Both the position numbers and the translations under genes were made by a program. 64,000 nucleotides of DNA from positions 697,001-761,000 of the forward strand of contig JADANN010000443.1 of the NCBI GenBank assembly GCA_018806985.1. Reading direction: 5' to 3'. The stretch's first letter is position 1. Every line of letters starts with the position of its first letter. The stretch comes from Angiostrongylus vasorum (Eukaryota; Nematoda; Chromadorea; Rhabditida; Metastrongylidae). Of the stretch, positions 10,640 through 21,058 are shown one piece after another. The notes beneath the pieces were generated by a model. It saw only the letters and a list, made by a program, of their open reading frames with translations. It ran no database searches and was not told the origin of the DNA.

Positions 10640-10915
10640 AAAAAAGGATAAAGCTCTCGGCATTGATCAATCCCTGAAGGATGGGCCATGTATTAGACTT
10701 CACTAAGTATCGTTGGAGGTGATTGAATGCATATATGGCCTTCACAATGACCAGCGGTGGCCTACCGATGTATCAAGCGAGTGCCGCTATCCTCCCAGAT
10801 AAGTCTGGTACCAAACTGCCGACCACGAAGGGATGGAGGGCTTGGTGGCACGGGAATCGACCCCACGTGTGTGTTGCAGGGGCGCCTCCGACCACTGCGC
10901 CAAACACGCCCTTGG
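10640..10915 (-). repeat. SINE-A copy
   Basis: Reverse-oriented, well-preserved SINE-A: end block GGATAAAGCTCTCGGCATTG at 10648, CCTACCGATGTATCAAG, AGATAAGTCTGGTACCAAAC, and the box A complement near 10895. Confidence 0.8.
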
Positions 10916-11168
10916 TACTTGGTAGTAATTGTTATTAATCAATGTCTGCAATCTGTGGAAATCTGTATCTTTATCTGATTTCCCAGCATATTGTAGCGTA
11001 GCTTAGATATTTCAAGCTACTTGTTAACTTTGCTTGTTGTAAGAGAGAAATTCTTGCATTATGTCAAGTCAGGATCGTTTCAGGCGTAAGTCCTCATGTT
11101 TTCAAAACAAAAAACAGTCCTTCACGTCCTCAAAACGTTACGAAAAAAAGTAGATGTAAATATTTCAG

Positions 11169-11214
11169 CCATTCGAAGGCAGTTTCCAAGTATTCCCCTG
11201 TGCATCCAAAATGG
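11169..11214 (+). CDS. EEFSEC: Possible upstream EEFSEC exon
   Basis: A 46-base open block between a good acceptor (ATATTTCAG) and donor (G|GTAGGC). In phase 0 it reads PFEGSFQVFPCASKMG. This resembles the end of the G domain of eEFSec, where animal proteins have a segment like FRGAPIIPVAAKPGG. It lies 2.4 kb upstream of the first certain EEFSEC exon on the same strand. The evidence is one short similarity plus splice sites, so it is tentative. Confidence 0.3.
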
Positions 11215-11415
11215 GTAGGCCACATACTCATGAGTACTAGTGCACCGCGTCATGAGCTGGCGAGCGACCTATGATTGCACTCATGCCGTAATAATTATTG
11301 GTAAAAGAATTCATAGACATTGTTGTTTTGAGTAGAACAAGTATAAGAATTACGATCTCTGCAATTATAAACTACAATCTCGACGGTTTTCCATGGTAGC
11401 AAAATCTCGAAAGGT

Positions 11416-11775
11416 TTATAGAGTCGGTCTGTACTTATGATGGACGCGATCCAACACCGAAGGCTTCGATGTAGTGCTTGATGATATAATGCTCAAATAT
11501 AATACTACCGGGATTTCCGAGACGTGAGAACATTGCCCATTAAACGCCGCTACTAGTACCGGAAGGCGAACTACTCCACAGAGTATGAGATAAAAAGGAG
11601 TTGGCGGAGTTGATCCATTCGTCCACGCGAGCTTTACCATGAACGCCACTTCATTTAAACCAATTTTTTTTTGATCCGACTCCAGATATTGTGGGGATCT
11701 TGGCAGTTCTCGCATCCGATTATCCTGGAATAGCCGTACCAAGGAGCGTTGATTGGGGAGTCGACAGCCCTGCAT
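11416..11775 (-). CDS. Unrecognised open frame, 119 codons
   Basis: One of the longer open frames outside known repeats, beginning MQGCRLPNQRSLVRLF. It has no recognised domain, no clear splice sites at its edges and no second copy in the window. It could be a decayed transposon frame or chance. Confidence 0.2.
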   Translation of the reverse strand: MQGCRLPNQRSLVRLFQDNRMRELPRSPQYLESDQKKIGLNEVAFMVKLAWTNGSTPPTPFYLILCGVVRLPVLVAAFNGQCSHVSEIPVVLYLSIISSSTTSKPSVLDRVHHKYRPTL

Positions 11776-13660
11776 AAGTCTGTTATCAGTTTACCGAATC
11801 GGGAGCGATGAGAGGCCTAGTGGACTAGTTCGGGGTTGAAATAGCGCACCCTCTCCTTTCATGGAGCATTAGAGATTGGAGTTGGAATTTTTACTTGAAA
11901 AGATACCCGGCTTTGACAGTTCTCCTTGTGTGTATAAAAATATGAAGTTGTGATAACAATGAAGCTGAGGCGTTATGTAAGTGGAAGATTGTCAGAGTTT
12001 ATCGCTACGACCAAGATTGGCTATGTTAGCGTCTACACGCTTAAGTAGGCCTTTACTGGAGCATGGAGGCGAGAACTAGATGCATCTAAGCCAACAAATG
12101 ATCTTGTTTAGATCGTTTCAATAAACTACTACGGGACGAGTTAATTGTGCAAGTGGTAGATTACAAGGTTGGACTTTAGTATGTAAAATGTAAAGGTTAC
12201 ATAGTTCTAGTGGTTCCATTTCTCCGTAAATTCTGTCTGAAAAAAGTGTATATTGTAAAGATTGGAGCTTATGATGATTACAGCATTAGTGAAAAGTCTT
12301 GTTCTACATATTGCAAACACGCCCATACAAATTTCCTCAGTAATTCATTGTCTTATCGTCGCCATGAAAGCTCTCAAGGTCCGGATTTCTGTGCTTAAGT
12401 TTCTGTCGGTGCTATCTGCGAGTTTCAAATCGGACGAATAAATTTCTCCGGAAAGGGGTTTGAGTAAATTAGTAGACATCGAACAGAGCTTTCCTCAGTC
12501 GACGTCCGCCACAACACTCTTGCTGAATAACCTAGTAAGATTGCAAGAAGTATAGGGGAAACAGCTTTGTGCGGAAAAATAAACAGACAAGAAGAAAATG
12601 GGTCACATGTGGCTCATGTCGTCACCATTACGTTAGTTAGTAGTTTAACCAATCATGTTGTAAAATAATAAGTGGACGAGAACTGCTACATTCGTCTCGC
12701 CAAAGTTTCTGTTAGTCCTTGTTGTGATTAACCTTCCAAGCTACGTGACATATTTCCGTGCTGTTAACTAGCGAAATATTATAGATGGGTAAAGTATTTC
12801 CAATCGAAATTTCAAGTCTCCTTCGTAGAAGGGGTATTGGCGTTGTTTGGCACTGTTATGGCATCAGGCGTCAGAGGTCCTTACTGTGTAAATTCGGTGC
12901 AAGCTTCGTCGCCGAAATTTCTTAGGACTTTGGTTTCACATGTTCTTTACTATTATATTACGATACCATCGTCTAAATACCATAGTATAGAATGGATTGT
13001 TGGCATCACTAATGATGTTAGCAACACGAAAATGCTATGGTAGCATCAAAACATGGAAAACTCACATACTAGATGGATACGCTTTAATGAAATGAGACGT
13101 TAACTCTGGTTGTTCATAAAATGATTAAGCCCTGTAGATAGTTGACTGATTTTGATAGGTCGATCTTCACTGGAAATGCGCGTGTAGATCTTTGATTTGC
13201 CGGAATGATATCCAGTGAGATAAATTCTTATTGATAGATTCAGTGTAACGTACATTCATATTGATGTGTGCAGAGTAGCACTATCGCCCTAACAGTGGCA
13301 ACGATAGCAAATCGTACGAACACCCGATTTTTTCTGCTGTTCCCTTATGTTGCATGGTCAGTTCAGTGGTTGGATCTACTTCTTTTTTTTCCTCCCGAGA
13401 ATCCCATCTCTAATGAGTTTCCACTGATGGTTATGAATCGGAAATTAATTTGCCACCGGACTACTTTACCATCGAGGCAAGATTCCTTCCGACACTATTA
13501 TGAACGGTGAATCATAGAGGGGATTGTTGCAAACTAACTTTGTTAAGCTAAAAGCAATTCCGATTACGCAGAAAAGTATTTCTTGGAGTCAAGTCTTATA
13601 AAAGACCTATTCAAATCCTACTATTACCCATGGCTGGCACCTCACTGTTTAGATCTTTAG
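11776..13660. other. No convincing exon; likely EEFSEC 5' intron or intergenic
   Basis: Scanned on the plus strand for the eEFSec G1-G5 motifs (GHVDSGKT, DCPGH, NKID) without success. Short open stretches with splice-like edges (for example 12497-12532) do not fit the family. AT-rich, with few recognised repeats. Confidence 0.4.
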
Positions 13661-16600
13661 GTTAGTCGTTGCTGTGGATCACTGCTTTCCTCTAACCGGC
13701 AAAGGAACTGTAATGACTGGAACGGTAATTGATGGAACTGTACGGTGAGCTGATAAGTTTGCTTCCTTGCATTTAAAATAATGTTGTAGCTCAATTATCC
13801 TTCGGTAGGATAAATATCATTGAATTCCCGTGTCTTTTTAGCTTGCTTCATCTGCGTGCGCTACAAGTACAGATCTCTAGTTAAATCCTCTCGGATTTCA
13901 GCAGCCCACAATGGCACAGAGATTTTACCAACCTCTCTGTACTTATCCTTACAAACGCTTCCGTATAGAAGGCCTTTTCGGGGTGATGGGACGAATTATT
14001 TTTTATCGTTTGACCCTTGATACCCACGGATAGCTTGGCACGCTCCTACTTGGGGCTAGATGTACTCACGGGCAGCTCGCCGGTCTGTCTCAGAGTAGAC
14101 ATGGAGCTCATTTGTTGGAAATGGCTCCTAATCACCTCATGTGTTTTCAGCTAACCTGATTGAAGCCTTTGCCGAAAAAACGGCTTTCGGTGTATCACCG
14201 CTGAATTGACACTACTGTCACATTATTTTTGTTTACGTCCACAAAATTTTAGTTGGTTGTCTTAGTTGTTCTTCAGCACACGCGACCGAAAACTAATTAG
14301 GATCCCAACTAGAGGAATGTCATCCCAATTTACGGTGAACTTTATTGATTAACGCAAATATCGTTAGGGATCTATGTCAATTTTCTAACTATATTCAGGT
14401 CTTATCGTTTTTTCACAGTGAAATTTTCTTTTCTAGGAACTAACAAATGTTTTCTTCCACCTTTTTTTGTCTTTGAGACTCAAATCTAAAAAGCGATGGG
14501 ATGCACCATACATGTTCGAGCCTGATGCGGCCGCGTTAAAATTCTTTTTTTTAAAAAATTCGAGTCTTTTTCCGTATTTTTTTGAATTACTGGGCAAAGT
14601 TAAGATAAAAATAAAATTTTCCAAGGATTATGAAGCTCTTCCTCCCAAAGGTTTACCGCCTCATCGTGCCTGGAAGGTGTTCCTAGGTTTCGGACTGCGA
14701 TATACAGCGGGGGGGAGTTCATCCTCACGCCTAGGTCTCCCAAACTGAGAAGGAGTCCGGCGTTTCCATCAGGACGCCTAGCTAAGAGTAAACCAATACC
14801 AGGATCCACCACCGTCTTGGTATCAAAGTCAGGTGGTAAATCTCCCTTTGATCCACAAGGGCTGCGACTGCCTGTCGTGGTGACGACCTGGGGCAGACTT
14901 TGGCCAGGCTGTCCTCGGGATTCCAGGGAACCACAATGTCTTAACCAGCAAATTTCTGAAAAAATGGTGATTATGCTGAGGCCCGCACAACTAGTGACGA
15001 CGGGCCGTTCAAGTATCAAGTATGAAGCTCTTCTACCAGGTCAACTCGAAATTAATGGCCGATTTTCAACGAGTTATGAGTTAGCTAGGGCAAAACATTA
15101 CTAATCAACATAAGAACCGTCAGAACTTTCACATATTAACCAATAATATGTATGCTTCTTTATTCTGATGACATGAGGCCCTGAAGTCTTGGAAGTGACG
15201 AATTCTATTCTGTACGCATTTCTATAATATAGTCTGGTTTAGGCTCAATCAAGAAATCGAAATACCTGCTTTGAAGGAGAAGAAAAAAGTGAAAGGACTT
15301 GAATCGTGGAAAAAAGCAGTCGAACAGGTGAAATTTTGCACGGACATGATTTCCTACTTCGTTATTAATTTTTTGAGTTTATCAACGACCATCATCAATA
15401 ACAGCTGCTTCCCCTTCCACTTCTTAATCATAAACTTAGTGGTATTGAAATCGTCAAGGAATAGGTATTATAATTTACTGTGATACAAGTATGTCAGAAA
15501 GGTGATTAAAAAACTAGCTGCGAGAAAGGCAAAGCAAAAGCCTCAGTAGTGCAGTGGGTTACACGTGAGCCGTTGGAAAGGGTAATCGCGGATTCGAATC
15601 TGGTCTAGGGATCCAAGTTTTGCACATATGTCAGCGTCAAAGTGGTGTATTTCATATTCTCAGTGTATTTCACGTAATACCTTGTCGTGAAAAAAACAAT
15701 AGCCAGTAAATAAAAACGTACACATTATGTTAGAAATGTCCACTTTGAAGGAAAGAGGTTTCAGGTTTCGGTCGGTGAACGAGCGGCAATATTGGTACAG
15801 CAACTGAGAGCAGATTCTATCTCACGAACTATGAGTTGGTATTTTTATCGTCCTTAGTTAGTCTAATGATTTACAAGATACAGGCAGAATTGAGCGGAAG
15901 CGTGTGGCGCAGTGGTCAGAGGCGCCCTGCAATACACACGGTATCGATTCCCGCGCTCCTAGCCCACCAAGCCTTCCATCTTTCCGGGGTCGGCAAATTG
16001 GTACAAGACTTGTCTCTGAGGATAGCAGCACTAGCTCGATACATCGGTAGGCCACCGCGAGTCATTGTAAAGGCCAGACATGCATCCAATCACCTCCAAA
16101 CGATGCTAAATGAAGTCGAATGCATGGAAAAGTCGAACTACTCACTTAACTACAGCCTCAGCTTAACTGGGTTCAATGCCGATTTGGGCTCCCCAGATCA
16201 ATCCCGTTGACGGGTGATTGCTGATGGCAAAAGATCGATAGAACTAGCTGAGAGACAGGCGAAACGAAGGACCCGCATGGTGTGGTGGTGAACGCGTTAC
16301 TCCCCGGAAAGGACAATATCGCGTTCTTTCCCCACCATAGGCACCTGCGGTCCAGAGTTTGCAAACATCTCAGCTTCGTTGAAGTTATATTTCGCAATAT
16401 ACCCTGCCATCAAAAAACAGTAGGCAGTAAGTAGAAAGGTTAAAATTGTAGAGATTGTAATTGTTATGCTTGTTCTACTCAAAACAACGATGTCTATGAA
16501 TTTTTTTTAAAATCTCTGATTATTACGGCATGAGGGTAACCATAGGTAGGAAAATTAAGTGTTACTCCTTTGCCACGAAAATCGGTATATTTAAATATCT

Positions 16601-17381
16601 ATTTGCGAAAAAACACATGTTATTAGGAATAAGGCTGTTACAGACTTATTATTACTAACATAATGATTTTTAAATTACTATTACTTACCATATGCCTTCT
16701 TGACTGTCTTCATTTTCAGTTTGCTCTCCAGGAGCTCTTGTCGAAATGAGCTCTTGCATTGCATCGGTTGAGGCGATAAAATTCTACCGTGGTAATGTGT
16801 CGTCTGGCATGAAAGTTCATATTTCCATAGGATTCGATACGATAATGGCGGAATGCCAGTTTCTGAGGTCTGAGGGTGACGAATACGAGCAACTTGTCCG
16901 CCTTGAATCTCCGTGCTTATGTTGGTTGGTATTCGATCGGGCGATTTACACTCGTCCTTGTGCCTTTTATATAGCCTCAAAATTAGATCATCAGGGTCGA
17001 GGATGTCGCTTTTTGTTCCATGGTCAGTTCGGCGACTCGCTAAAGGAGCGCAAGATTCGTCGTTTTATTCGACGACAACGAGTTGGTCGTGTAGAGAGAG
17101 TGGAGAATGTGAGAAGCATCGTCTGCAATTCCTTATTCAAGAAAGAGACAAAGATCAGTGCTTTTGAAGGCATACCGGTCATTCTGAATACGGGAGAGAC
17201 CGGAAAGATAGTGGGAGCTTTCGGAAAAGGTGGGAAAGCCCGAGTAGAGATGACCACGCTGTTGCTGGAATCGACTGTAGAGAAGATCGCTGCTGATGAA
17301 ACCGTGGAAGTATCGATGTATTTGAAGAAATATCTAGGAGAGAAGAAGATCGAGGGCTACTTGCCTAGCGGTTTACCCTAG
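13661..17381 (+). CDS. EEFSEC: Selenocysteine-specific elongation factor eEFSec, C-terminal half
   Basis: Delivers selenocysteyl-tRNA to ribosomes at recoded UGA codons. Exons 13661-13744, 15243-15327, 15765-15834 and 16720-17381 (stop TAG) join in phase with GT/AG ends, giving about 300 residues. Exon 1 carries AVDHCF and GKGTVMTGT, the start of the second domain of EF-Tu-like factors. Exon 2 carries EIEIPALKEKKKVKG, exon 3 VGERAAILV. The last exon runs from VEMSSCIASVEAIKFYRG through RSIVCNSLFKKETKIS and LNTGETGKIVGAFGKGGKAR, the C-terminal domain IV special to eEFSec. No frameshift or stop interrupts it. The GTPase domain (about the first 200 residues) is not found; it may lie upstream in unseen exons (candidate at 11169) or outside the window. 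Introns hold SINE-A, SINE-C and SINE-D copies. The alternative acceptor 13653 for exon 1 would add IFR in frame. Confidence 0.93.
14630..15030 (+). repeat. SINE-D copy (RTE-tailed)
   Basis: In the first certain EEFSEC intron. Runs from GAAGCTCTTCCTCCCAAAGG through AAACCAATACCAGGATCC, TGATCCACAAGGGCTGCG and AACCAGCAAATTTCTG to ACGGGCCGTTCAAGTATC. The last block matches the tail of the RTE at 25047, so this element probably borrows RTE machinery. Confidence 0.75.
15515..15715 (+). repeat. SINE-C copy, degenerate
   Basis: AACTAGCTGCGAGAAAGGC, a tRNA-like core with GGATTCGAATCTGG and the end CAGTAAATAAAAACG. It lies in the EEFSEC intron between exons 15243 and 15765. Confidence 0.6.
15896..16125 (+). 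repeat. SINE-A copy, 3' truncated
   Basis: GTGTGGCGCAGTGGTCAGAG head, GTATCGATTCCCGCG box B region and body to ATGCTAAATGAAGTCG. Cut off where the next repeat (SINE-C at 16145) begins. Confidence 0.85.
16145..16440 (+). repeat. SINE-C copy, nearly complete
   Basis: Best single copy of the family. It has CAGCTTAACTGGGTTCAATG, CCCGTTGACGGGTGATTG, AACTAGCTGAGAGACAGGCG, a tRNA-like core (GCATGGTGTGGTGGTGAACG box A, GCGTTCTTTCCCC box B), GCAAACATCTCAGC and a terminal AGTAGGCAGTAAG. It lies in the last EEFSEC intron. Confidence 0.8.
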
Positions 17382-18426
17382 ATGTTTTTAGTCTAAGATA
17401 GACAAGTTGCTAGAGAAACAACATTCGTAAGGAAGCGGAACCAGATGACATCAGTGCATATATATATCAAGCAGTTCATCACCAAGTGTGTTACGTCCAC
17501 AACAGTTGACCTCAACTAAAAAGTACATGTTACTGTGATGTTAAACAGTATTAACCGAAGTCCACACCGTCCGTCATGGGTCAACACATTCCTTAGGAGA
17601 CCCTCAATTTGTGTAGGGCCCGCACCAAAATACACGCAATTTTGCGGCATACACACTACGAATCATCTGTTGATTTCGTACGATCTGTTTTGTCACCTCC
17701 TCAACTCTAATGGAAAACTGACCACACAAGACTTTCTAGTGCTATTTATCCTGTAATTCGGCTTACCTTTGGTGTGTGCTCCTAGTAATTTATCCGTCTC
17801 TTTACGTTCTACCTTATACTTCTTTCTTCTGGACATCTTTTCAAGCATTTGTAACTGTTGTATGTGATGAAAGAATGTTTCGTGCAACATCTAGTTGTGT
17901 ATTGATATCCCCTAGTTCCCCTTTTTTTTGGAAAAATTTTTGTAACTTATAACGAGTAGATTTTCCCGGACCACGACGTGCACAATGTCTGTAGTAGGTG
18001 AGTTATCAAGTGAAGACGTAGGGAAAGAACTCTGTGAAGTAAAACAAGTACCGAAAAGTCAGCATAGTGTATATAATTTGTATGATCGTTGTTGAGTTAA
18101 ATGTATTGTCACTTACGAGAAAAGAAAGTACCTGTAGTTCAGCTCGACTTGTTTCTTTCATGTCTTTACGGTTATTCTAATGAATGTACCAGTACTTTTT
18201 CACCTTTCAGTTCATATTGTACTCTCTTTTTCTTTTTCTTCCTTTGTTCCATTGTTAGTGATTCGCTTTGGATGGTTGGGCTAGCTAGCGATCCTTTGGT
18301 TAAATCTCTTATGTTCGATGTTTCCGCATTATGCCAATATGAGGAGATTATTCCCTTAGAAAATAAAGCTCGTTCTTCTTTGGTTGTTCTGAAATGTCGC
18401 CTTCTTAGTGTTCTCACAGTGCTTAT

Positions 18427-18438
18427 CTTTTATCTCAG
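18427..18438 (+). promoter_or_regulatory. Strong 3' splice acceptor before the MTRES1 start (possible SL trans-splice site)
   Basis: CTTTTATCTCAG ends 27 bases upstream of the ATG at 18466, with no obvious upstream exon for this gene. In nematodes such sites often receive a spliced leader. Inference only; it could be a cis-splice site for an unseen 5' UTR exon. Confidence 0.4.
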
Positions 18439-18465
18439 TATAGAAGAGCTTTAGTGTGTGGATGA

Positions 18466-21058
18466 ATGCAGCATATGTACGGGTGTACCTTAACTCGATT
18501 CGCAGTGCAACGACTGAAAACTGGTATATTTTGTCGTCAGTTCCGAACAAGTCCGTTGGTTTCAAGTCAAGAAGTTGGCGATGATGGTCTACCAAAGGAC
18601 TACAAGTTGAAAACGTTGAAATCTGGAAGTCGACGTCTTGACACGTTTGTCAACCGAGCCAGCGGAATGAGTAGCTCGTTAGTTATTTGTGAACTGTTCT
18701 TGAGTTGTTTATGAGATCAAGCTAAGTTGTATTTGGGAGTTTTTCTTGTCCTTGTTCTCCCACGCTGAGGCTTTAGGAAGGTAAAAAAAAGTTCTAATAA
18801 TTCAACTAGGTGATGGAGATCCATTATCGCGGAAAATGTTCTGGGAACTAGAGGCATGTCAGAAGCGACCGGGCACATCACATGACATCAAAATACACTG
18901 ATGGAATAGACTCCATTTCGGTCCTGTGTCGAACGGGATCTACTTTATATGCCAACGATTAACATAGGGGTATGAGTAGCACTGTGCCATTTATGTCTCA
19001 CGAGCTAACGCTCAGAAGCGCAGGAGGAGTAGTTGACGGAGTTGTAGGCAGTGGAGCTGATAAATTCTTCCGGTTACATAGGAGAAGCTGGAGATTCCCG
19101 TACTATTGTCCCTGCTGTGATTATTGCTGTTCATAAGTGTGATAGTTTCAGGCAAACAGCGAAACTTATACTTAGTGGTCGAGTGCGTGTCAACGAAGAT
19201 ATTCTTACGAAGAGATCATATAATGTAAGTGATTTTTACTCTATATAGTTGATATCTCATATATCAGTGGAGCGTGTGGTGCAGTGGTCGGAGGAACCCT
19301 GCAACACACGTTGAATCGATCCTCGCAGCCATGGCCCACCAAGCTTTCCATCCCTCCAGGGTTGGCAAATTGGTATTAGACTTGTCTGGAAGGATAGCAG
19401 CACGGGCTCGATACATCGGAATGCCACAGCGAGTTATTGTAATGGCCAGATATGCATTCAATCACTTCCAAACGATGCTTAATGAAGTCGAATGTATGGC
19501 GCATCCCTTTAGGGATTGGTCAACGCCGAGAGCTTTATCCTTTTATAGTTGATATCCTATAGTTATTCTTTAGAATAACTTGCATGGGACCGTGTTTTAT
19601 TTTTCCAGGTACAAAAAAGAGGATAGCATTGATGTATGGGTTGGACCCTGTCCAGAAAACAGTAACTTCGCAGAAATAGAGCGATACGAGGTTCGCTGGT
19701 TCAGATTTTTTTATTTTTTGCTTTTATTAAGAATTGATTGCAAAACCTTTCAGGTGCGACAATTCATATTTTAGAAGCGTTTTGCTAGCTTACTTACTTG
19801 GATACTTGGATAACCCATCCTCACTGGTTGTGCGGTCCCCAGCATAATCTCTTCAGAGATTTGCTGGTTAAGCCATTGTGGTTCCCTGGAGTCCCGAGGT
19901 GAGCCAGGCCAAGGTCTGCTCCAGGTCGTCACCACCACAGGCAGTGACCGCCCCTGTGGGTCAGAGGGAGATTTGCCACCATGTGACTAGTTAGGTACCA
20001 TGACGGTGACGGATCCTGGTATTGATTTACTCTTAGTGGGGCTTCCTGATGGAAACGTCGGACTCCTTCTCAGATTAGGTGACCCTGCCAGGGAGATAAA
20101 TCCCATCACTGTACCTCGCCACCCGACACCCAGGAACACCTTCCAGCCACGATGAGACAGTAAACCGTTGGGAGTTTAGTTTTGCTAACTTAGCTTTCGA
20201 TAATCCGCTTTCTTAATATTCCTCTATGTAGCTGATCCAAATAATCGATTGAAAGTTTAACCTTATTGGAGAGAACTTTTCCGCTTTTTCTAGCTACATA
20301 TTCGTGCAGTTCATATACTCTGGTTCCTCAGCGAATTATAGATATAGGAAGAGCGGCATTTCACTGCGTTATTGGGGGAAAAAAAATGGGATGTTATTTC
20401 TGGTTTTCCTGATGGGTTTTTATTGTAAGTGTATGAAATCTGCCCAGATTATCGCTATATTTATTGCTTTATAATGTGGAATGAACCAAGAGTAGTCACT
20501 TTTATTTACTGGCTATTCTTTCTTATTGGCAGCGTATTATGTGAAATATAACCATAGTCATGCTGAGATAATTGCAAAACTCCGGACGCTGGTATCTACG
20601 TGGCGAGCAGAAAAGCTATTGCCCTTTCCGGAGGCTAAAGGGTTCACTGCCACACCATGCGATTCCGTTTTGGTTTTCTCTTAGCCGTGTTATTGACCCA
20701 TAGATGCTATCAGCAAGCGAGAGGGTTAATTTTTATTCAGTTTTATAGTAAGCGCTATAGCTGTTATGGATGAACAAGGGCATTTTTAGTGATTTTAGTG
20801 CTTAGTAATCACAAGTTAGCTTGGATTTCATGAGGAAGTTGCTATGATTAAGAAATATTCACGAAGGAATTGTGCTTTTGTTTTTGAAAGCATCTGCTCT
20901 CAACAACGTGTATAGGAGACTACATTGTTCCCTCTCAGTAACAAAGTACGCATGATTTCTTTTTTCAGGTTGTTAATTATGATGTGACAGAAAGCGGCTA
21001 TGACATCCAGATAAAGTCATGGAAGAAGTTTCTTGTTGAGAACTGGAGAGGATCGTAG
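18466..21058 (+). CDS. MTRES1: MTRES1-like mitochondrial S4-domain RNA-binding protein
   Basis: Exons 18466-18677, 19152-19224, 19609-19690, 20969-21058 (stop TAG); product about 151 residues. The first exon starts with an Arg-rich, acid-free leader (TRFAVQRLKTGIFCRQFR), a typical mitochondrial presequence, then LPKDYKLKTLKSGSRRLD. Exon 2 holds the S4-type core GRVRVNEDILTKRS, exon 3 EDSIDVWVGP, exon 4 the closing IKSWKKFLVENW, matching the order in vertebrate MTRES1 (C6orf203), which binds mitochondrial RNA and supports mitochondrial transcription and ribosome rescue. With the canonical acceptor TTTTTCCAG at 19608, exon 3 has one A too many in the run 19613-19618 (82 instead of 81 bases). 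An alternative acceptor at 19573 (TTTAG) keeps the frame but inserts 13 residues in the middle of the conserved fold, so I prefer the first model. Intron 2 contains a SINE-A; intron 3 a SINE-D and a SINE-C. Confidence 0.8.
19270..19548 (+). repeat. SINE-A copy
   Basis: In MTRES1 intron 2. GTGTGGTGCAGTGGTCGGAG head, TTGAATCGATCC, GATACATCGGAATGCC and the end GGTCAACGCCGAGAGC. Confidence 0.85.
19613..19618 (+). other. Homopolymer with one surplus base in MTRES1 exon 3
   Basis: Six A follow GTAC directly after the splice acceptor; five would give VQKEDSIDVW, aligned with the S4 strand of the family (pattern V-K-x-G-D-x-L-D). Third case of the same defect in the window. Confidence 0.6.
19815..20175 (-). 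repeat. SINE-D copy
   Basis: Reverse-oriented SINE-D in MTRES1 intron 3: GATTTGCTGGTTAAGCCATT, GAGCCAGGCCAAGGTC, ATCCTGGTATTGATTTACTC and TAAACCGTTGGGAG at the head. The RTE-like tail is mostly missing. Confidence 0.7.
20500..20700 (-). repeat. SINE-C copy
   Basis: TATTTACTGGCTATTC end, GCTGAGATAATTGCAAAACT, CCTTTCCGGAGGCTAAAG and CACCATGCGATTCCG. Diverged. Confidence 0.6.

Noticed and set aside
12497..12532. Short splice-bounded block as an EEFSEC exon
   Set aside because: Only one frame is open, its phase does not follow from the candidate at 11169, and its sequence lacks family motifs.
13586..13640. Open stretch reading like ESSLIKDLFKSYYYP just before EEFSEC exon 13661
   Set aside because: It superficially resembles the end of the eEFSec G domain, but no donor exists between it and the acceptor and its frame does not join the next exon.
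14600..15019. 139-codon minus-strand frame
   Set aside because: Antisense of a SINE-D copy; similar frames appear at the other SINE-D copies.
19574..19690. Longer version of MTRES1 exon 3 starting at a TTTAG acceptor
   Set aside because: Keeps the frame without assuming an error but inserts 13 residues into the S4 fold and ignores the much better TTTTTCCAG acceptor at 19608. Kept as the alternative.
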